Positions 53,949 to 63,726 of a stretch of 64,000 bases of DNA are shown one piece after another. How positions within the stretch are numbered: the first letter of the stretch is position 1; each line of letters begins with the position of its first letter. The stretch is from Lachnospiraceae bacterium (GTDB lineage: Bacteria; Bacillota; Clostridia; Lachnospirales; Lachnospiraceae), in NCBI GenBank assembly GCA_017483735.1, contig JAFUVF010000053.1:1-64000 (forward strand), in the 5' to 3' direction. Position numbers and translations under genes: made by a program. The notes beneath the pieces were generated by a model that was not told the origin of the DNA, made no database searches, and saw only the letters and a list, made by a program, of their open reading frames with translations.

Positions 53949-54875
53949 ATGGCGGAGCTCATTGGCATAGCATATGATGGCTTCAAAAATTTCATAAGCT
54001 ACGGCAAATACCCCGGCATATTTATGACGGTTGCAGTTGTGGTATTCCTGCTTTTGCAGATGGGGAGGCTCAATCCTTCTGCCTATTATCCGTCCCTGCA
54101 GATTCTTTTATACGGACTGATAACGGAGCTTATCTGTGTTGTGCCGGTAACGGCGGTGCTGCTTCTTCTCTATCAGACGAGGTTTTATGGCCCGGAATGG
54201 ATATTTGCGCAGGTGCCTGTTACAGCAGGGATAGCCGCAGGAGGAACCCTTGTTGTAGATATTTTGCTCAAATGGGGAAGAGAGAGCAGAAAGCAGTTTT
54301 CGGCATATCTGGCAGTTTTTGCCATGTTTATGGTGCTTCTGGCAGGCGGCGGCATGAATGCGGTATCCGCCGGAGGCTTGGAGATACTGGGCAATCTGGC
54401 GCCATCGGGGAATGCAATCGACAAGACAGGGCTTACAAAGACAGTCCGGGAATATGCAGTCACGGAGGAAATCCTTGAATATTTGCATGCGGACGGAGAT
54501 ACAGTTTTGTACGCACCGTCGGAGATTATGAGGTATGCAAGAAGCGTATCAGGAGAAATAGGGCTCCTCTACGGCAGGGATATGTTTGATCCGGCGACAG
54601 GCGCCTATGCCTTTGACGAGTATGACGAGGAGCTTACAGTCATCTACGATTGGATGAGAAGAGCTGAAAACACAACGGATATAAGGATATTAAGCAGTGC
54701 GGACGAGGCTCCTGCGGAAGCGCTTTCGGCTGCGGTAAAGCGAGGCGCCAATCTGGTAATCCTTCCGGGAAATATGTCGGAGACGATAGAGGCTGCGGCG
54801 CAGGGAGTGCTTGGAGTAGAAGGAATGGAGCTTGCGACGGATATGGGAGTGTACAGAATATATGATATCAGATAG
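53949..54875 (+). CDS. Membrane protein with C-terminal soluble domain, second part of GT-C-like pair
   Basis: Protein of 308 aa with four or five helices in the first 150 residues and an outside domain in the rest (VREYAVTEEILEYLHADGDTVLYAPSEIMRY). AAAGG precedes ATG 53949. The soluble part resembles the C-terminal outside domain seen in other large membrane glycosyltransferases of this window. It may pair with the previous gene to form one functional protein. Overlaps the next glycosyltransferase by 11 bases. Confidence 0.55.
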   Translation: MAELIGIAYDGFKNFISYGKYPGIFMTVAVVVFLLLQMGRLNPSAYYPSLQILLYGLITELICVVPVTAVLLLLYQTRFYGPEWIFAQVPVTAGIAAGGTLVVDILLKWGRESRKQFSAYLAVFAMFMVLLAGGGMNAVSAGGLEILGNLAPSGNAIDKTGLTKTVREYAVTEEILEYLHADGDTVLYAPSEIMRYARSVSGEIGLLYGRDMFDPATGAYAFDEYDEELTVIYDWMRRAENTTDIRILSSADEAPAEALSAAVKRGANLVILPGNMSETIEAAAQGVLGVEGMELATDMGVYRIYDIR

Positions 54876-55629
54876 ACCTTTAATTTCAATAATAGTGCCG
54901 GTATACAAGGCGGAGCGATTCATCAGGAATACGATGGAATGCATCAGGAATCAGACCTATGATAACTGGGAGCTTCTCCTTGTGTCCGACGGAGATGCCG
55001 ACAGGAGTGCGGACATAATAAGGGAATACATCAATGAGACGGGGGATGGCAGGATACGCCTTATAAAGCGCACCCAGAAATCCAGTGCCGCCGAGGCCAG
55101 AAATCAGGGGGTGGATGAGGCTAAGGGAGAACTCATCGCCTACATAGATGCGGATGATATATGGGAGCCTGAGAAGCTTGAAAGACAGCTGGAATTTATG
55201 AAGAGGACGAAGGCGGTCTTTTCCTTTACAGGCTATGAATTTGCGGACGAGAACGGCGTTGGACTCGGAAAGGTCGTGCATGTTCCGGAAAAAATAGGAT
55301 ACAGGCAGGCTCTCAAAAATACCACCATTTTTACCAGTACGGTTATGTTCGACCTCTCCGGGATAAGCAGGGAGGAGATACATATGCCCATAATAAAGAG
55401 TGAGGATACAGCCCTCTGGTTCAGAATACTCCGCAGTGGCATGACAGCATACGGACTGGATGAGAATCTGGTAAAATACAGGAGAGCGGGCGAAAGTCTT
55501 TCCTCAAACAAGCTGGAGGCACTCAGACGTATATGGAATCTGTACAGGAGAGCCGAGGGCTTCAATGTGCCTAAAAGTGCATATTATTTCGTTTTCTGGG
55601 CGTTTAACGCAGTGAGAAGGCGTGTGTAG
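54865..55629 (+). CDS. Family-2 glycosyltransferase
   Basis: GT-A type transferase of 254 aa from ATG 54865, inside the end of the previous gene, without a ribosome binding site; the frame is open to 54832. ISIIVPVYKAERFIRNTMECIRNQTYDNWELLLVSDG at the N-terminus, broken here by the rule of short quotes only in meaning, and AYIDADDIWEPEKLE with the D-x-D. QSKSEDTALWFRI-like catalytic region follows near residue 180 (IIKSEDTALWFRIL). Adds one sugar in the exopolysaccharide repeat; donor unknown. Confidence 0.85.
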   Translation: MSDRPLISIIVPVYKAERFIRNTMECIRNQTYDNWELLLVSDGDADRSADIIREYINETGDGRIRLIKRTQKSSAAEARNQGVDEAKGELIAYIDADDIWEPEKLERQLEFMKRTKAVFSFTGYEFADENGVGLGKVVHVPEKIGYRQALKNTTIFTSTVMFDLSGISREEIHMPIIKSEDTALWFRILRSGMTAYGLDENLVKYRRAGESLSSNKLEALRRIWNLYRRAEGFNVPKSAYYFVFWAFNAVRRRV

Positions 55630-55655
55630 AAAAAAAGAGCTGATTATGATATAAT
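55627..55655 (+). promoter_or_regulatory. Promoter of the initiating sugar transferase gene, leaderless type
   Basis: TAGAAA (55627-55632), 17 bases, TATAAT (55650-55655). The predicted start is 55662, three bases before ATG 55665. No ribosome binding site. Confidence 0.6.
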
Positions 55656-55664
55656 AAATAAGTT

Positions 55665-57113
55665 ATGGACGATTCAACCAGCTTTAACAAACTGCAAAAG
55701 ATAGAATCCTTCAAGAGGCTGATCAATCTGGCTCTTGTTTTGGGCTGCATAGGATTGGAGATCGCAATATTCGGATACAACTGGTATTTCCATTTCCGTT
55801 ACAGCATAGTTGAGGATCTGCGGACCATCTGGTTCAGGGGACATATATTGGAGATATCCATATATGGCGTAATACTGCTGTCATTCTCCAGCATGTACGG
55901 GGGAATGCGGTTAGGCTACCTCAAAAACTCCGAGATCATCTTTTCACAGATGTTTGCCACTCTGATGGCCAACGTGCTCATATACGCCGAGCTCTCAGTT
56001 ATGGCGTTCCAGCTTTTCGTGCCGGACGTATTCATCACAATGACTCTTGAACAGCTTGTGCTGGTAATGATATATATCTTTGTTGTCAACAATATTTACA
56101 GACGGATATTCCCACCGAGGAAGCTTCTTCTCATACATGGGGACAGACCCATAGAGGAGATAATAGCGAAATTCGACAGCAGGAAGGACAAATATGTGGT
56201 GTATGATTCCGTATCCGTAAAGGCGGGGACAAAGGCGCTCTGCGACAGGATAATACGGGATTATGATGCCGGCAGATGCAGCGCTGTCGTTCTGTGGGAT
56301 ATCTCCAATGAGGAGAGAAACAAGATTTTCAAATTTTGCTACGCACATTCCATAAGAACCTATATAATGCCGAAGATTACCGACGTTATACTTTTGGGCT
56401 CGGAGGAGCTTCATGTGTTCGATGCACCCATACTCCTTACCAGAGAATACAGTCTCGCCATGGAGGAGAGGATAGTAAAGCGCACCATAGACATAGTTTT
56501 CTCACTGGTGCTGATAGTAGTCACATCCCCCATAATGCTCATGACGGCGATTGCTGTAAAGCTCTATGACGGCGGCCCTGTGCTCTATAAGCAGACCAGA
56601 TGCACCAGAAATATGCGGCGCTTCAAGATACTGAAATTCCGTTCCATGAAAACCAATGCGGAGAAGGATGGGGTGGCGAGGCTTTCCTCAAAGAATGACG
56701 ACAGAGTGACTCCAATAGGGAAATTTATCAGAAAGTGCAGGATAGACGAGCTTCCGCAGCTTTTCAATATATTGAAGGGCGAGATGAGCTTCATAGGACC
56801 GCGTCCCGAGAGACCGGAGATAATCGAGCAGTATGTGGAGGTTATGCCGGAATTCGTGTTCAGAACAAAGGTAAAGGCAGGACTTGCAGGCTTTGCTCAG
56901 GTCTACGGTAAATACAATACATCGCCGTATGACAAGCTGAAGCTGGATCTCACATATATAGAGCAATATTCACTATGGCTGGATCTGAAGCTCATGCTTC
57001 TGACATTGAAGATTCTCTTCTGGCCGGATTCCACTGAGGGAGTGGAGGCGGAGCAGATAACGGCGCTCAAAGCCGACTATGCAAAGAAAAGGCATAAGGC
57101 AAATGATGAATGA
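55665..57113 (+). CDS. Undecaprenyl-phosphate sugar-1-phosphate transferase, WbaP/WcaJ type
   Basis: Initiating enzyme of exopolysaccharide assembly, 482 aa. About four N-terminal helices, a cytosolic CoA-binding-like domain (about 150-260), a further helix, then the bacterial sugar transferase domain: KRTIDIVFSLVLIVVTSP, GGPVLYKQTR, KILKFRSMK, RIDELPQLFNILKGEMSFIGPRPERPE. The catalytic Asp-Glu pair (DELPQ) is intact. Usual length of this polytopic type. It has its own promoter and lies amid the glycosyltransferases. Confidence 0.93.
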   Translation: MDDSTSFNKLQKIESFKRLINLALVLGCIGLEIAIFGYNWYFHFRYSIVEDLRTIWFRGHILEISIYGVILLSFSSMYGGMRLGYLKNSEIIFSQMFATLMANVLIYAELSVMAFQLFVPDVFITMTLEQLVLVMIYIFVVNNIYRRIFPPRKLLLIHGDRPIEEIIAKFDSRKDKYVVYDSVSVKAGTKALCDRIIRDYDAGRCSAVVLWDISNEERNKIFKFCYAHSIRTYIMPKITDVILLGSEELHVFDAPILLTREYSLAMEERIVKRTIDIVFSLVLIVVTSPIMLMTAIAVKLYDGGPVLYKQTRCTRNMRRFKILKFRSMKTNAEKDGVARLSSKNDDRVTPIGKFIRKCRIDELPQLFNILKGEMSFIGPRPERPEIIEQYVEVMPEFVFRTKVKAGLAGFAQVYGKYNTSPYDKLKLDLTYIEQYSLWLDLKLMLLTLKILFWPDSTEGVEAEQITALKADYAKKRHKANDE

Positions 57114-58080
57114 GGTGGATATGTCCGATACCAAAGGAATATACATGGGACAGGAGCCCGCTAACATAAGACTTTTGATATTGCGCACGGCAAGGTGTAT
57201 TCCGGTGCTGCTTCTGATAATTCTGGCGCTGACTCTGGCATTCGGAGGCGGATACTATATCAAAAATATTGCGCTTGCGGAGGATAAGGGCTACCAGGCA
57301 GTTGCGGATTTCAAGACAGAGTATACGGATGAGCCCTCAAAGGCCGGGGATTATTATATCAATGAGACGACCTGGAACACATATCTTCAATCATCAGAGT
57401 TTTTGACCAGAGTGTATGCAGAGTTAGACGAACCGAAGGGTACCCCGGAGGATCTGCGGGAATGTATTTCCGCCACTGTGGCATCCGATATCCATATCCC
57501 TACAGTCAGGGTAACCGACGGGGGAAATGAAAAGGGCTTTACCCTGACAGACCTTACTGCATCCGTGGAGAAGGCGCTTGTGGGTGGCTTTGCGGAGGAT
57601 AATCCGCAGATAAATAAAATAATCAGACTGGACGATTGGAGGATAAGCCATATAGAGCCGGATGTGCGTCCTGTGAGGGCGTTTGCATTAAGCGCAGTGC
57701 TCTCTGTATTTTTTGTCCTTGTGATATTTTTTATGTATGAGCTTTCCACTGATGGGATATGGCTGCCCGAGACTGTGAGGGCAAGATACGGGATAAAATG
57801 CATCGGAACGAGGGCGATGCCCGAATATGAGGAAAACCTAAAGCAGCTTTCCAGAGAGGAAGATATTGAAATATTTTCGGAGGAGGAGCTTTTGTCGGAG
57901 GGTGTTGATGCTTCCAAAATCATGGGAAGGAAGCTTGTTTTGTCATTGAAGGCCGGAAGAGGCGCCGGAGGAAGGCTTGAAAGAATTTTGACGCTTCTCG
58001 ACGCAAGGGGGCTTTCACTTGCTGCAGTGGAGCTTACAGGTGCGGATGAAATTCTGATCAAACGGTATTATCATATATGA
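57103..58080 (+). CDS. Wzz-like chain-length protein with degenerate tyrosine-kinase tail
   Basis: Membrane protein of 325 aa; ATG 57103 overlaps the previous stop. Two helices flank an outside domain (residues about 32-52 and 200-219), as in Wzz/CpsC proteins that set polymer length. The tail after the second helix reads TRAMPEYEENLKQL...KLVLSLKAGRGAGGRLERILTLLDARG...GADEILIKRYYHI, with short pieces as in the last parts of bacterial tyrosine kinases (Wzc/CpsD), but no Walker A or B box. I infer a fused, ATP-binding-dead kinase relic; no separate kinase gene is seen here. Confidence 0.7.
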   Translation: MMNEVDMSDTKGIYMGQEPANIRLLILRTARCIPVLLLIILALTLAFGGGYYIKNIALAEDKGYQAVADFKTEYTDEPSKAGDYYINETTWNTYLQSSEFLTRVYAELDEPKGTPEDLRECISATVASDIHIPTVRVTDGGNEKGFTLTDLTASVEKALVGGFAEDNPQINKIIRLDDWRISHIEPDVRPVRAFALSAVLSVFFVLVIFFMYELSTDGIWLPETVRARYGIKCIGTRAMPEYEENLKQLSREEDIEIFSEEELLSEGVDASKIMGRKLVLSLKAGRGAGGRLERILTLLDARGLSLAAVELTGADEILIKRYYHI

Positions 58081-58868
58081 ATGTGGAATTGCTGGTATCC
58101 GTAATGAATAAGGACATTGACAGGCTGATCCGTGACATGCATATGGAGACGGATGCAGTCATCATTGACCAGTGCGGCAATAACGGATACGAGGAAAGGC
58201 AGCAGGGGAACGCCCGCATACGGAAGTATTCCTGCGACGAAAGGGGTATAGGGAGGAGCAGGAATCGGGCTATCGACTATTCGGAGGGGGATATATGTGT
58301 TTTCTCTGATGAGGATATAGTGTATGAGCCCGGATATGAGGAAAAAATAGTACGGGAATTCAATGCTCTGCCCGATGCGGATTTCATTACCTTCAACATA
58401 GAGGTGGATGCGGACAGATTTACATACAGAAATACAGACAGACACAGGGTCAAGTGGTATAATTGCGCACGCTACGGCGCAGTGAGCTTCGCAGTGAGAG
58501 GAAATGTGCTCAGAAGCTCAGGCATACGCTTTTCCGAGCTTTTCGGAGGCGGAGCGAAATATTTAAACGGAGAGGACAGCATCTTTTTAAAGGAGATAAT
58601 AGACAGGGGTTACAGGGTCTATGCGTCGCCGGTCACTATAGGCAGGGAAATAAACGGCTCGGAATCCAGCTGGTTTTCCGGGATAGACGAAAGATTCTAC
58701 CACGACAGGGGAGTGCTGTATGCAGTGCTTTACGGATTTTTCGCAAAGCCCTTTGGAATCAGATGGCTCGTCGTGGGAAAAAATGTGCGCACGGAGAATA
58801 TATCCTTTTTGCAGGCATTTAAGTTTTTTTCGGAAGGCGTGAGAGAGGGGAGAAGACTTGGAAAGTAG
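58077..58868 (+). CDS. Glycosyltransferase, GT2-like
   Basis: Protein of 263 aa, ATGA overlap with the previous gene. NVELLVSVMNKD opens the fold, GIGRSRNRAIDYSEGDICVFSDEDIVYEPGYEE includes the D-x-D-like DED, and NGEDSIFLKEII is a likely catalytic-base region. This family has a shorter N-terminal half than classical GT2. Part of the cluster, acts on lipid-linked intermediate in the cytosol; sugar unknown. Confidence 0.7.
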   Translation: MNVELLVSVMNKDIDRLIRDMHMETDAVIIDQCGNNGYEERQQGNARIRKYSCDERGIGRSRNRAIDYSEGDICVFSDEDIVYEPGYEEKIVREFNALPDADFITFNIEVDADRFTYRNTDRHRVKWYNCARYGAVSFAVRGNVLRSSGIRFSELFGGGAKYLNGEDSIFLKEIIDRGYRVYASPVTIGREINGSESSWFSGIDERFYHDRGVLYAVLYGFFAKPFGIRWLVVGKNVRTENISFLQAFKFFSEGVREGRRLGK

Positions 58869-60072
58869 TGCTCTCGTATACATAATGCTTACGGTCATAA
58901 CCTGTATCTTCGCACTGTTTGCAGGCTCTCCGGCATTGGAGAAAAGAGCGTCCTTTGAAAATCCGCACAAGGGGTATCCCTCAAGACGTAGTGCCAGAAG
59001 TGCGGTGGCGGAATTTGCCATATTCTGCCTGCTCTTCGGTGTCAGTGCATGCCGTATCGCAGTGGGGAACGATTACTGGCCCTACAGATTTAATTTCAGG
59101 CTTATAGCACAGGAGAGGCATGTGTCCTCAGAGCTTGGATTTAATCTTATAGTACGGGGTATGCAGGGGCTTTTCGGCTATGACAATTATCTGCCGATAT
59201 TTGCGCTGTTTTCATTTGTTACGGTGCTTTTGTTTACGCTCTCTCTGCACAGGCTTTCGACGGATTATGCGCTGTCGCTTTTTCTTCTCCTTGCGGGAGG
59301 ATATTATTTCAACAGCCTTAATTCCGTGCGTTACTATCTGGCGCTGGCGTTTGCGATGTTCGCCTTCGGCTATGTTCTGGACGGCGGATATGCTACGGGC
59401 TGCGGCGGATATAATGTGGACGCATATGTGAAATTCATATTATGGATATTTGTTGCGGCTATGTTCCACAAGTCGGTGCTTTTGGTAATACCTGTATATA
59501 TTGCAGCGAGACTTCTTTCCATAAAAAGGCTTCCGTGGCAGGCCTATTCAGGGCTTTTGCTCCTTGCGGCAGCAGGACTTTTGTCAGGAAGAGCCTTTAT
59601 CCGGGAAGTGGTGTTTAAGATATATCCGTACTATAGAAATTCCTGGCAGGATTCGGGACGGATATCCTATGTGAATGTTTTGAGAACGCTTATGGTGTTC
59701 GGATTGTTCTTTATATATCTGCTTACGGAATACGTAAAACAGAAAGGAGAACATTCATGGCTTGCAGATGCATTGGGGAGACTGGAACTTGGCACCAGGG
59801 TATATCTCTGGCTCAATGCCTTTTCGTTGGTGGCGCTTTTGGCGGGAAGCTTTATTCCGGAGTCCACAAGGATCGCATACTATATGATGGCGTTCCAGAT
59901 ATTTCTGATACCTGAGCTTTTGATGCTTATAAAAAATAACAGCAGAAAGATATGGCTTGTGTGCTTTGTCGTGACAGCTGCGGTCTATGTGATATATTTT
60001 GCTTTTATGCTAAAGGGAATGTATGCGGTGGATGTGAGGCTTCTGCCGTATTTGAACTGGATATTTAACTAG
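58858..60072 (+). CDS. EpsG-family polysaccharide polymerase
   Basis: Polytopic membrane protein of 404 aa with about eleven helices, start TTG 58858 with GGGGAGA upstream. CRIAVGNDYWPYRFNF in the second loop matches the G-x-D-Y-x-x-Y motif of EpsG proteins, and RYYLALAFAMFAFGY and MFHKSVLLVIPVYI follow in the usual order. EpsG proteins act as Wzy-type polymerases of exopolysaccharide. Overlaps the previous gene by 11 bases. Confidence 0.85.
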   Translation: MESSALVYIMLTVITCIFALFAGSPALEKRASFENPHKGYPSRRSARSAVAEFAIFCLLFGVSACRIAVGNDYWPYRFNFRLIAQERHVSSELGFNLIVRGMQGLFGYDNYLPIFALFSFVTVLLFTLSLHRLSTDYALSLFLLLAGGYYFNSLNSVRYYLALAFAMFAFGYVLDGGYATGCGGYNVDAYVKFILWIFVAAMFHKSVLLVIPVYIAARLLSIKRLPWQAYSGLLLLAAAGLLSGRAFIREVVFKIYPYYRNSWQDSGRISYVNVLRTLMVFGLFFIYLLTEYVKQKGEHSWLADALGRLELGTRVYLWLNAFSLVALLAGSFIPESTRIAYYMMAFQIFLIPELLMLIKNNSRKIWLVCFVVTAAVYVIYFAFMLKGMYAVDVRLLPYLNWIFN

Positions 60073-60102
60073 AAATTTCAGTTAGAAGAGGAGAGTGATT
60101 TT

Positions 60103-61470
60103 ATGAAGGTTTTGTGGATATGTAACACTATGCTTCCCATAGTGGCAAGTGAGCTTGATGAGCCGGAATCAAACAAGGAGGGCTGGCTTTCGGGGCTCTG
60201 CGATACCATTCTGGCGAAGCATAACGAGAACAATATAGAGCTGCATGTGGCTTTCCCCGTGAGAAAGGAGCTTGCGGGCATGAGCGGAACCGTTGCCGTG
60301 GAGCCGGAGCTGCAGGCGGGAGGGACGCTAAATGACCATAATTTGCGGACTCTTTTCTATCACACCTTCTATGAGGATGTGATACATGCCGAGACCACTG
60401 ACGAGGGGCTTGAGGCAAGAATGCGGAATATTATTGAAGAGGTAAATCCTGACCTGATTCATTGCTTCGGAACGGAGTACGCACACACCTATGCGGCGGC
60501 AAAGTGTGCAAAGGACAGGAAAAGACTGATTATCGGCATGCAGGGGCTCTGCTCCGTCATAGCCAATGCATATATGGCGAATCTCCCCGTGGGGCTCTCA
60601 AAATCCTTTACCTTCAGAGATGTGGTAAAGCTGGATACACTAAAGCTCCAGCAGAAGAAGTATGTAATGAGAGGCATCCGGGAGAGGGCTGCGGTAAAGC
60701 TCGCCGGAAATATCATAGGAAGAACCGCATTTGACAGGTATTACGCCAAACAATGGAATGCGAAGGCAGGATATTACACTCTGAATGAGACCCTTAGAAG
60801 CTGCTTTTATGAGGGGGAATGGAACCCGGAGAACGCCGAGGCACACACTATCTTTGTTAGTCAGGGAGATTATCCCCTTAGAGGTCTGCACTACCTTCTG
60901 ATAGCCGCAGGACGGCTGAAGGATCATTATCCCGATATCCGCATCAGGGTCGGAGGGAACACTATAACAAGCTATGACAATGTGAAGGACAGGATAAAGC
61001 TGTCCACCTACGGAAAATATCTCCGCAGGCTTATCGCAGATCACAGGCTTACGGGGAGAGTGGAGTTTACAGGGATGCTTACCGCTGAGGAGATGAAGAG
61101 AGAATATTTGAGAGCCGGGCTTTTCATATGCTGCTCATCCAACGAAAATTCGCCTAATTCCCTGGGGGAAGCCATGATCTTGGGGGTTCCCTGCATAGCG
61201 GCGAATGTGGGCGGCGTTCCGTCAATATTTACAGACAAGGTGGACGGGATAAGCTACAAGGGCTATAAGGAAAATGACAGTTCGGTGGATCTTGATTATG
61301 TGGTAAATAATCTTGCGGAGGCGATCTGCAATATGTGGGATAATCCGGAGAAGCTTCCGGAATACTCGAAGAATGCCAGAAAGCATGCGATGAAAACTCA
61401 TGACAGAGCGAGAAATTATGAGAAGCTTATGGACATATATTCATTTGTAGTGGAGACAAATTCACAATGA
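60103..61470 (+). CDS. Family-4 glycosyltransferase
   Basis: GT-B type transferase of 455 aa, preceded by AGAGGAGAG. The N-terminal half has LIHCFGTEYAHTYAA, and the C-terminal half has SQGDYPLRGLHYLLIAAGRLK, VEFTGMLTAEEMKREYLRA, CCSSNENSPNSLGEAMILGVPCIAANVGGVPSI, giving the E-x7-E nucleotide-sugar motif. Adds a sugar to the repeat unit; overlaps the following GT4 by four bases. Confidence 0.9.
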   Translation: MKVLWICNTMLPIVASELDEPESNKEGWLSGLCDTILAKHNENNIELHVAFPVRKELAGMSGTVAVEPELQAGGTLNDHNLRTLFYHTFYEDVIHAETTDEGLEARMRNIIEEVNPDLIHCFGTEYAHTYAAAKCAKDRKRLIIGMQGLCSVIANAYMANLPVGLSKSFTFRDVVKLDTLKLQQKKYVMRGIRERAAVKLAGNIIGRTAFDRYYAKQWNAKAGYYTLNETLRSCFYEGEWNPENAEAHTIFVSQGDYPLRGLHYLLIAAGRLKDHYPDIRIRVGGNTITSYDNVKDRIKLSTYGKYLRRLIADHRLTGRVEFTGMLTAEEMKREYLRAGLFICCSSNENSPNSLGEAMILGVPCIAANVGGVPSIFTDKVDGISYKGYKENDSSVDLDYVVNNLAEAICNMWDNPEKLPEYSKNARKHAMKTHDRARNYEKLMDIYSFVVETNSQ

Positions 61471-62684
61471 AGCTGGTCTTTGTATCGAATTTCATAAATC
61501 ATCATCAGATACCTCTCGGAGACAGGCTATCCAGACTCTGCAGTGCGGAGGGCGGAAGCTATATCTTTATCCAGACGGAGAAAATGGATGAGGAGAGGCT
61601 TAGCATGGGCTGGGAGGTTTCAAAGCTTCCGGAATATGTAAGGCTGTTTGATGATGCTCCCGATGAATGCAGGAAGCTTATAATGGATGCTGACTGCGTC
61701 ATCTTCGGAGGAGTGGATGATGAGAGCTATATCGAGGAGCGCATAGCTGCAAACGGGCTGGTGCTCAGATATTCAGAGAGACTCTACAAGGAGGGGCAGT
61801 GGAAGGCAGTATCCCCCAGAGGGCTTATGAAAAAATATCACGACCATACTAGGCACAAGTCGAAGCCGGTATATCTGCTGTGCGCAGGGGCGTATGTCGC
61901 AAGCGACTATTCCATAGTCCGGGCATACAAGGACAAGATGTATGTTTGGGGATATTTTCCCGAAGTAAAAAAATATGATATTGATGAGCTTATGAAGGGG
62001 AAGCATAAAGAGATTCCCCACATTCTCTGGGCAGGAAGGTTTATAGACTGGAAGCACCCGGAGATGGCAGTAAGTCTTGCGGAATATTTAAAAAAGAAAA
62101 ATATTCCTTTTCATCTGGATATAGTCGGAGGCGGCGGGCTGGAAAATGCCTTAAGGGAGCTTGTGACGGAAAAGGAGCTGTCCGCATATGTCAGCTTTGA
62201 GGGGTATAAAACACCCGGGGAGGTTCGTGAATATATGGAGAACTCTGATATATTCATACACACCTCCGACAGAAAGGAAGGCTGGGGAGCGGTGCTCAAT
62301 GAAGCCATGAACTCCGGCTGTGCGGTGGTTGCGGATCATATGATCGGGGCGGTGCCGTATCTTACCAGGCATAATTACAATGGGCTGATATATATGGATG
62401 GGAACAAGAATCAGTTCTATGCATTTGTGGAAAAGCTGTTAAAGGATGCAGCCTTAAGAGATCGCATGGGACGTGCGGCATACGAAACCATGGCGGATGA
62501 ATGGAATCCCGACAGCGCCTCCAAAAAGCTGTATGCGCTGATTAATGAGCTCCTTCAATCGGAGGAGGGCACGATAGAGGCTGTCAAGGAAGCAGAAAGC
62601 GGCGGAAGAAAGATCCCCTGTGACAGGGAATTCCCAACGGATGAAGGCCGTATGTACCAGAAGCTCATCAGGGAAGGAATGTAA
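61467..62684 (+). CDS. Family-4 glycosyltransferase
   Basis: GT-B type transferase of 405 aa, ATGA overlap with the previous gene. FVSNFINHHQIPLGDRL at the N-terminus; C-terminal HILWAGRFIDWKHPEMAVSLAEYL and IFIHTSDRKEGWGAVLNEAMNSGCAVVA with the E-x7-E motif. A charged extension of about 50 residues follows the fold. Second GT4 of the cluster. Substrate unknown. Confidence 0.9.
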   Translation: MKLVFVSNFINHHQIPLGDRLSRLCSAEGGSYIFIQTEKMDEERLSMGWEVSKLPEYVRLFDDAPDECRKLIMDADCVIFGGVDDESYIEERIAANGLVLRYSERLYKEGQWKAVSPRGLMKKYHDHTRHKSKPVYLLCAGAYVASDYSIVRAYKDKMYVWGYFPEVKKYDIDELMKGKHKEIPHILWAGRFIDWKHPEMAVSLAEYLKKKNIPFHLDIVGGGGLENALRELVTEKELSAYVSFEGYKTPGEVREYMENSDIFIHTSDRKEGWGAVLNEAMNSGCAVVADHMIGAVPYLTRHNYNGLIYMDGNKNQFYAFVEKLLKDAALRDRMGRAAYETMADEWNPDSASKKLYALINELLQSEEGTIEAVKEAESGGRKIPCDREFPTDEGRMYQKLIREGM

Positions 62685-62690
62685 TATATT

Positions 62691-63695
62691 ATGGAAAAAC
62701 GTCCCCTTATATCGGTCATCATTCCCATATACAATGCGGAGGATACCATAGAGAAATGCGTGCGTTCCGTGCTTTCACAGACCTACCGGGAGCTGGAGAT
62801 AATACTTGTGGATGACGGCTCTCTGGATTCCTCGGGAGAGATAATAGACAGACTCGCCGCACAGGCGCCGAGGATAGTGGTGCGCCATACGGAGAACGGA
62901 GGCTCCAGCCGTGCGAGAAATGTGGGCATATCCATGGCGCACGGTCTGTATCTCGGATTTGTGGACAGCGACGATTATATAGCCGAGGATATGTATGCGA
63001 AGCTCTATGAAGCCATAGAGGACAATGATATATCCCAGGCAGGAAGGGACGAGATCGCTTCAGACGGAACAAGGCTTCCGGATATCTGCAAGCCTCCGGA
63101 GGAGAAGGCATTTCTTCCCTCAGCTGAATTTATGAGGGAGATTTTGATGCACAGAGGCGACTGCTCAATGTGTACGAAGCTAATAAAAAGGGAGCTCTTA
63201 GACAGGGTATACAGGGAGACCGGGGAATATTTTCCGCAGGGACGTCTCAACGAGGATTTCCATATTTTTATACGGATGCTGCCACGAACCAAGGGGGTGG
63301 TATGCCTGCCGGAGCAGCTGTATCATGTGTATTACAAGGCTGAGAGCAATTCGAGAAGGAAGGATAAGAACGAATTCCCAAGAGTGTTTGCGGATTGTGT
63401 GGACAATGCGGATATGGCGGCGGAAATCGTAAAGGAAAACTATCCGCACCTTAAAGGGGTTGCCTTCAGATTCGGCGTGTTCCAGAGGCTGGAATATCTT
63501 CTGCACATTCCGGTTATGATGATGACAAAGGACAATGCGGAATACCGGAATATAGTCAGATGGATGAGAAGACGGCTTTTTTTGTCAGTCGTAAATCCCT
63601 ACCTTACTGTGAAAAACAAGCTGTACCACCTGCTTTTTGCCATTGCCCCCGCAGGCATAAGGAAGCTTCACAGACGTGTAAAAGGGCTTGCATAG
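62691..63695 (+). CDS. Family-2 glycosyltransferase
   Basis: GT-A type transferase of 334 aa. PLISVIIPIYNAEDTIEKCVRSVLSQTYRELEIILVDDGS and NGGSSRARNVGISMAHGLYLGFVDSDDY with D-S-D-D in place of D-x-D; catalytic-base region LNEDFHIFIRML near residue 186. C-terminal helical tail. Starts six bases after the previous stop. Confidence 0.9.
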   Translation: MEKRPLISVIIPIYNAEDTIEKCVRSVLSQTYRELEIILVDDGSLDSSGEIIDRLAAQAPRIVVRHTENGGSSRARNVGISMAHGLYLGFVDSDDYIAEDMYAKLYEAIEDNDISQAGRDEIASDGTRLPDICKPPEEKAFLPSAEFMREILMHRGDCSMCTKLIKRELLDRVYRETGEYFPQGRLNEDFHIFIRMLPRTKGVVCLPEQLYHVYYKAESNSRRKDKNEFPRVFADCVDNADMAAEIVKENYPHLKGVAFRFGVFQRLEYLLHIPVMMMTKDNAEYRNIVRWMRRRLFLSVVNPYLTVKNKLYHLLFAIAPAGIRKLHRRVKGLA

Positions 63696-63716
63696 AAATA
63701 GCAATGCTGATATAAT
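63688..63716 (+). promoter_or_regulatory. Promoter within the exopolysaccharide cluster, leaderless type
   Basis: TTGCAT (63688-63693), 17 bases, TATAAT (63711-63716). Expected transcript start 63723, four bases before ATG 63727. It begins inside the end of the preceding gene. Confidence 0.7.
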
Positions 63717-63726
63717 TCAATGGATT

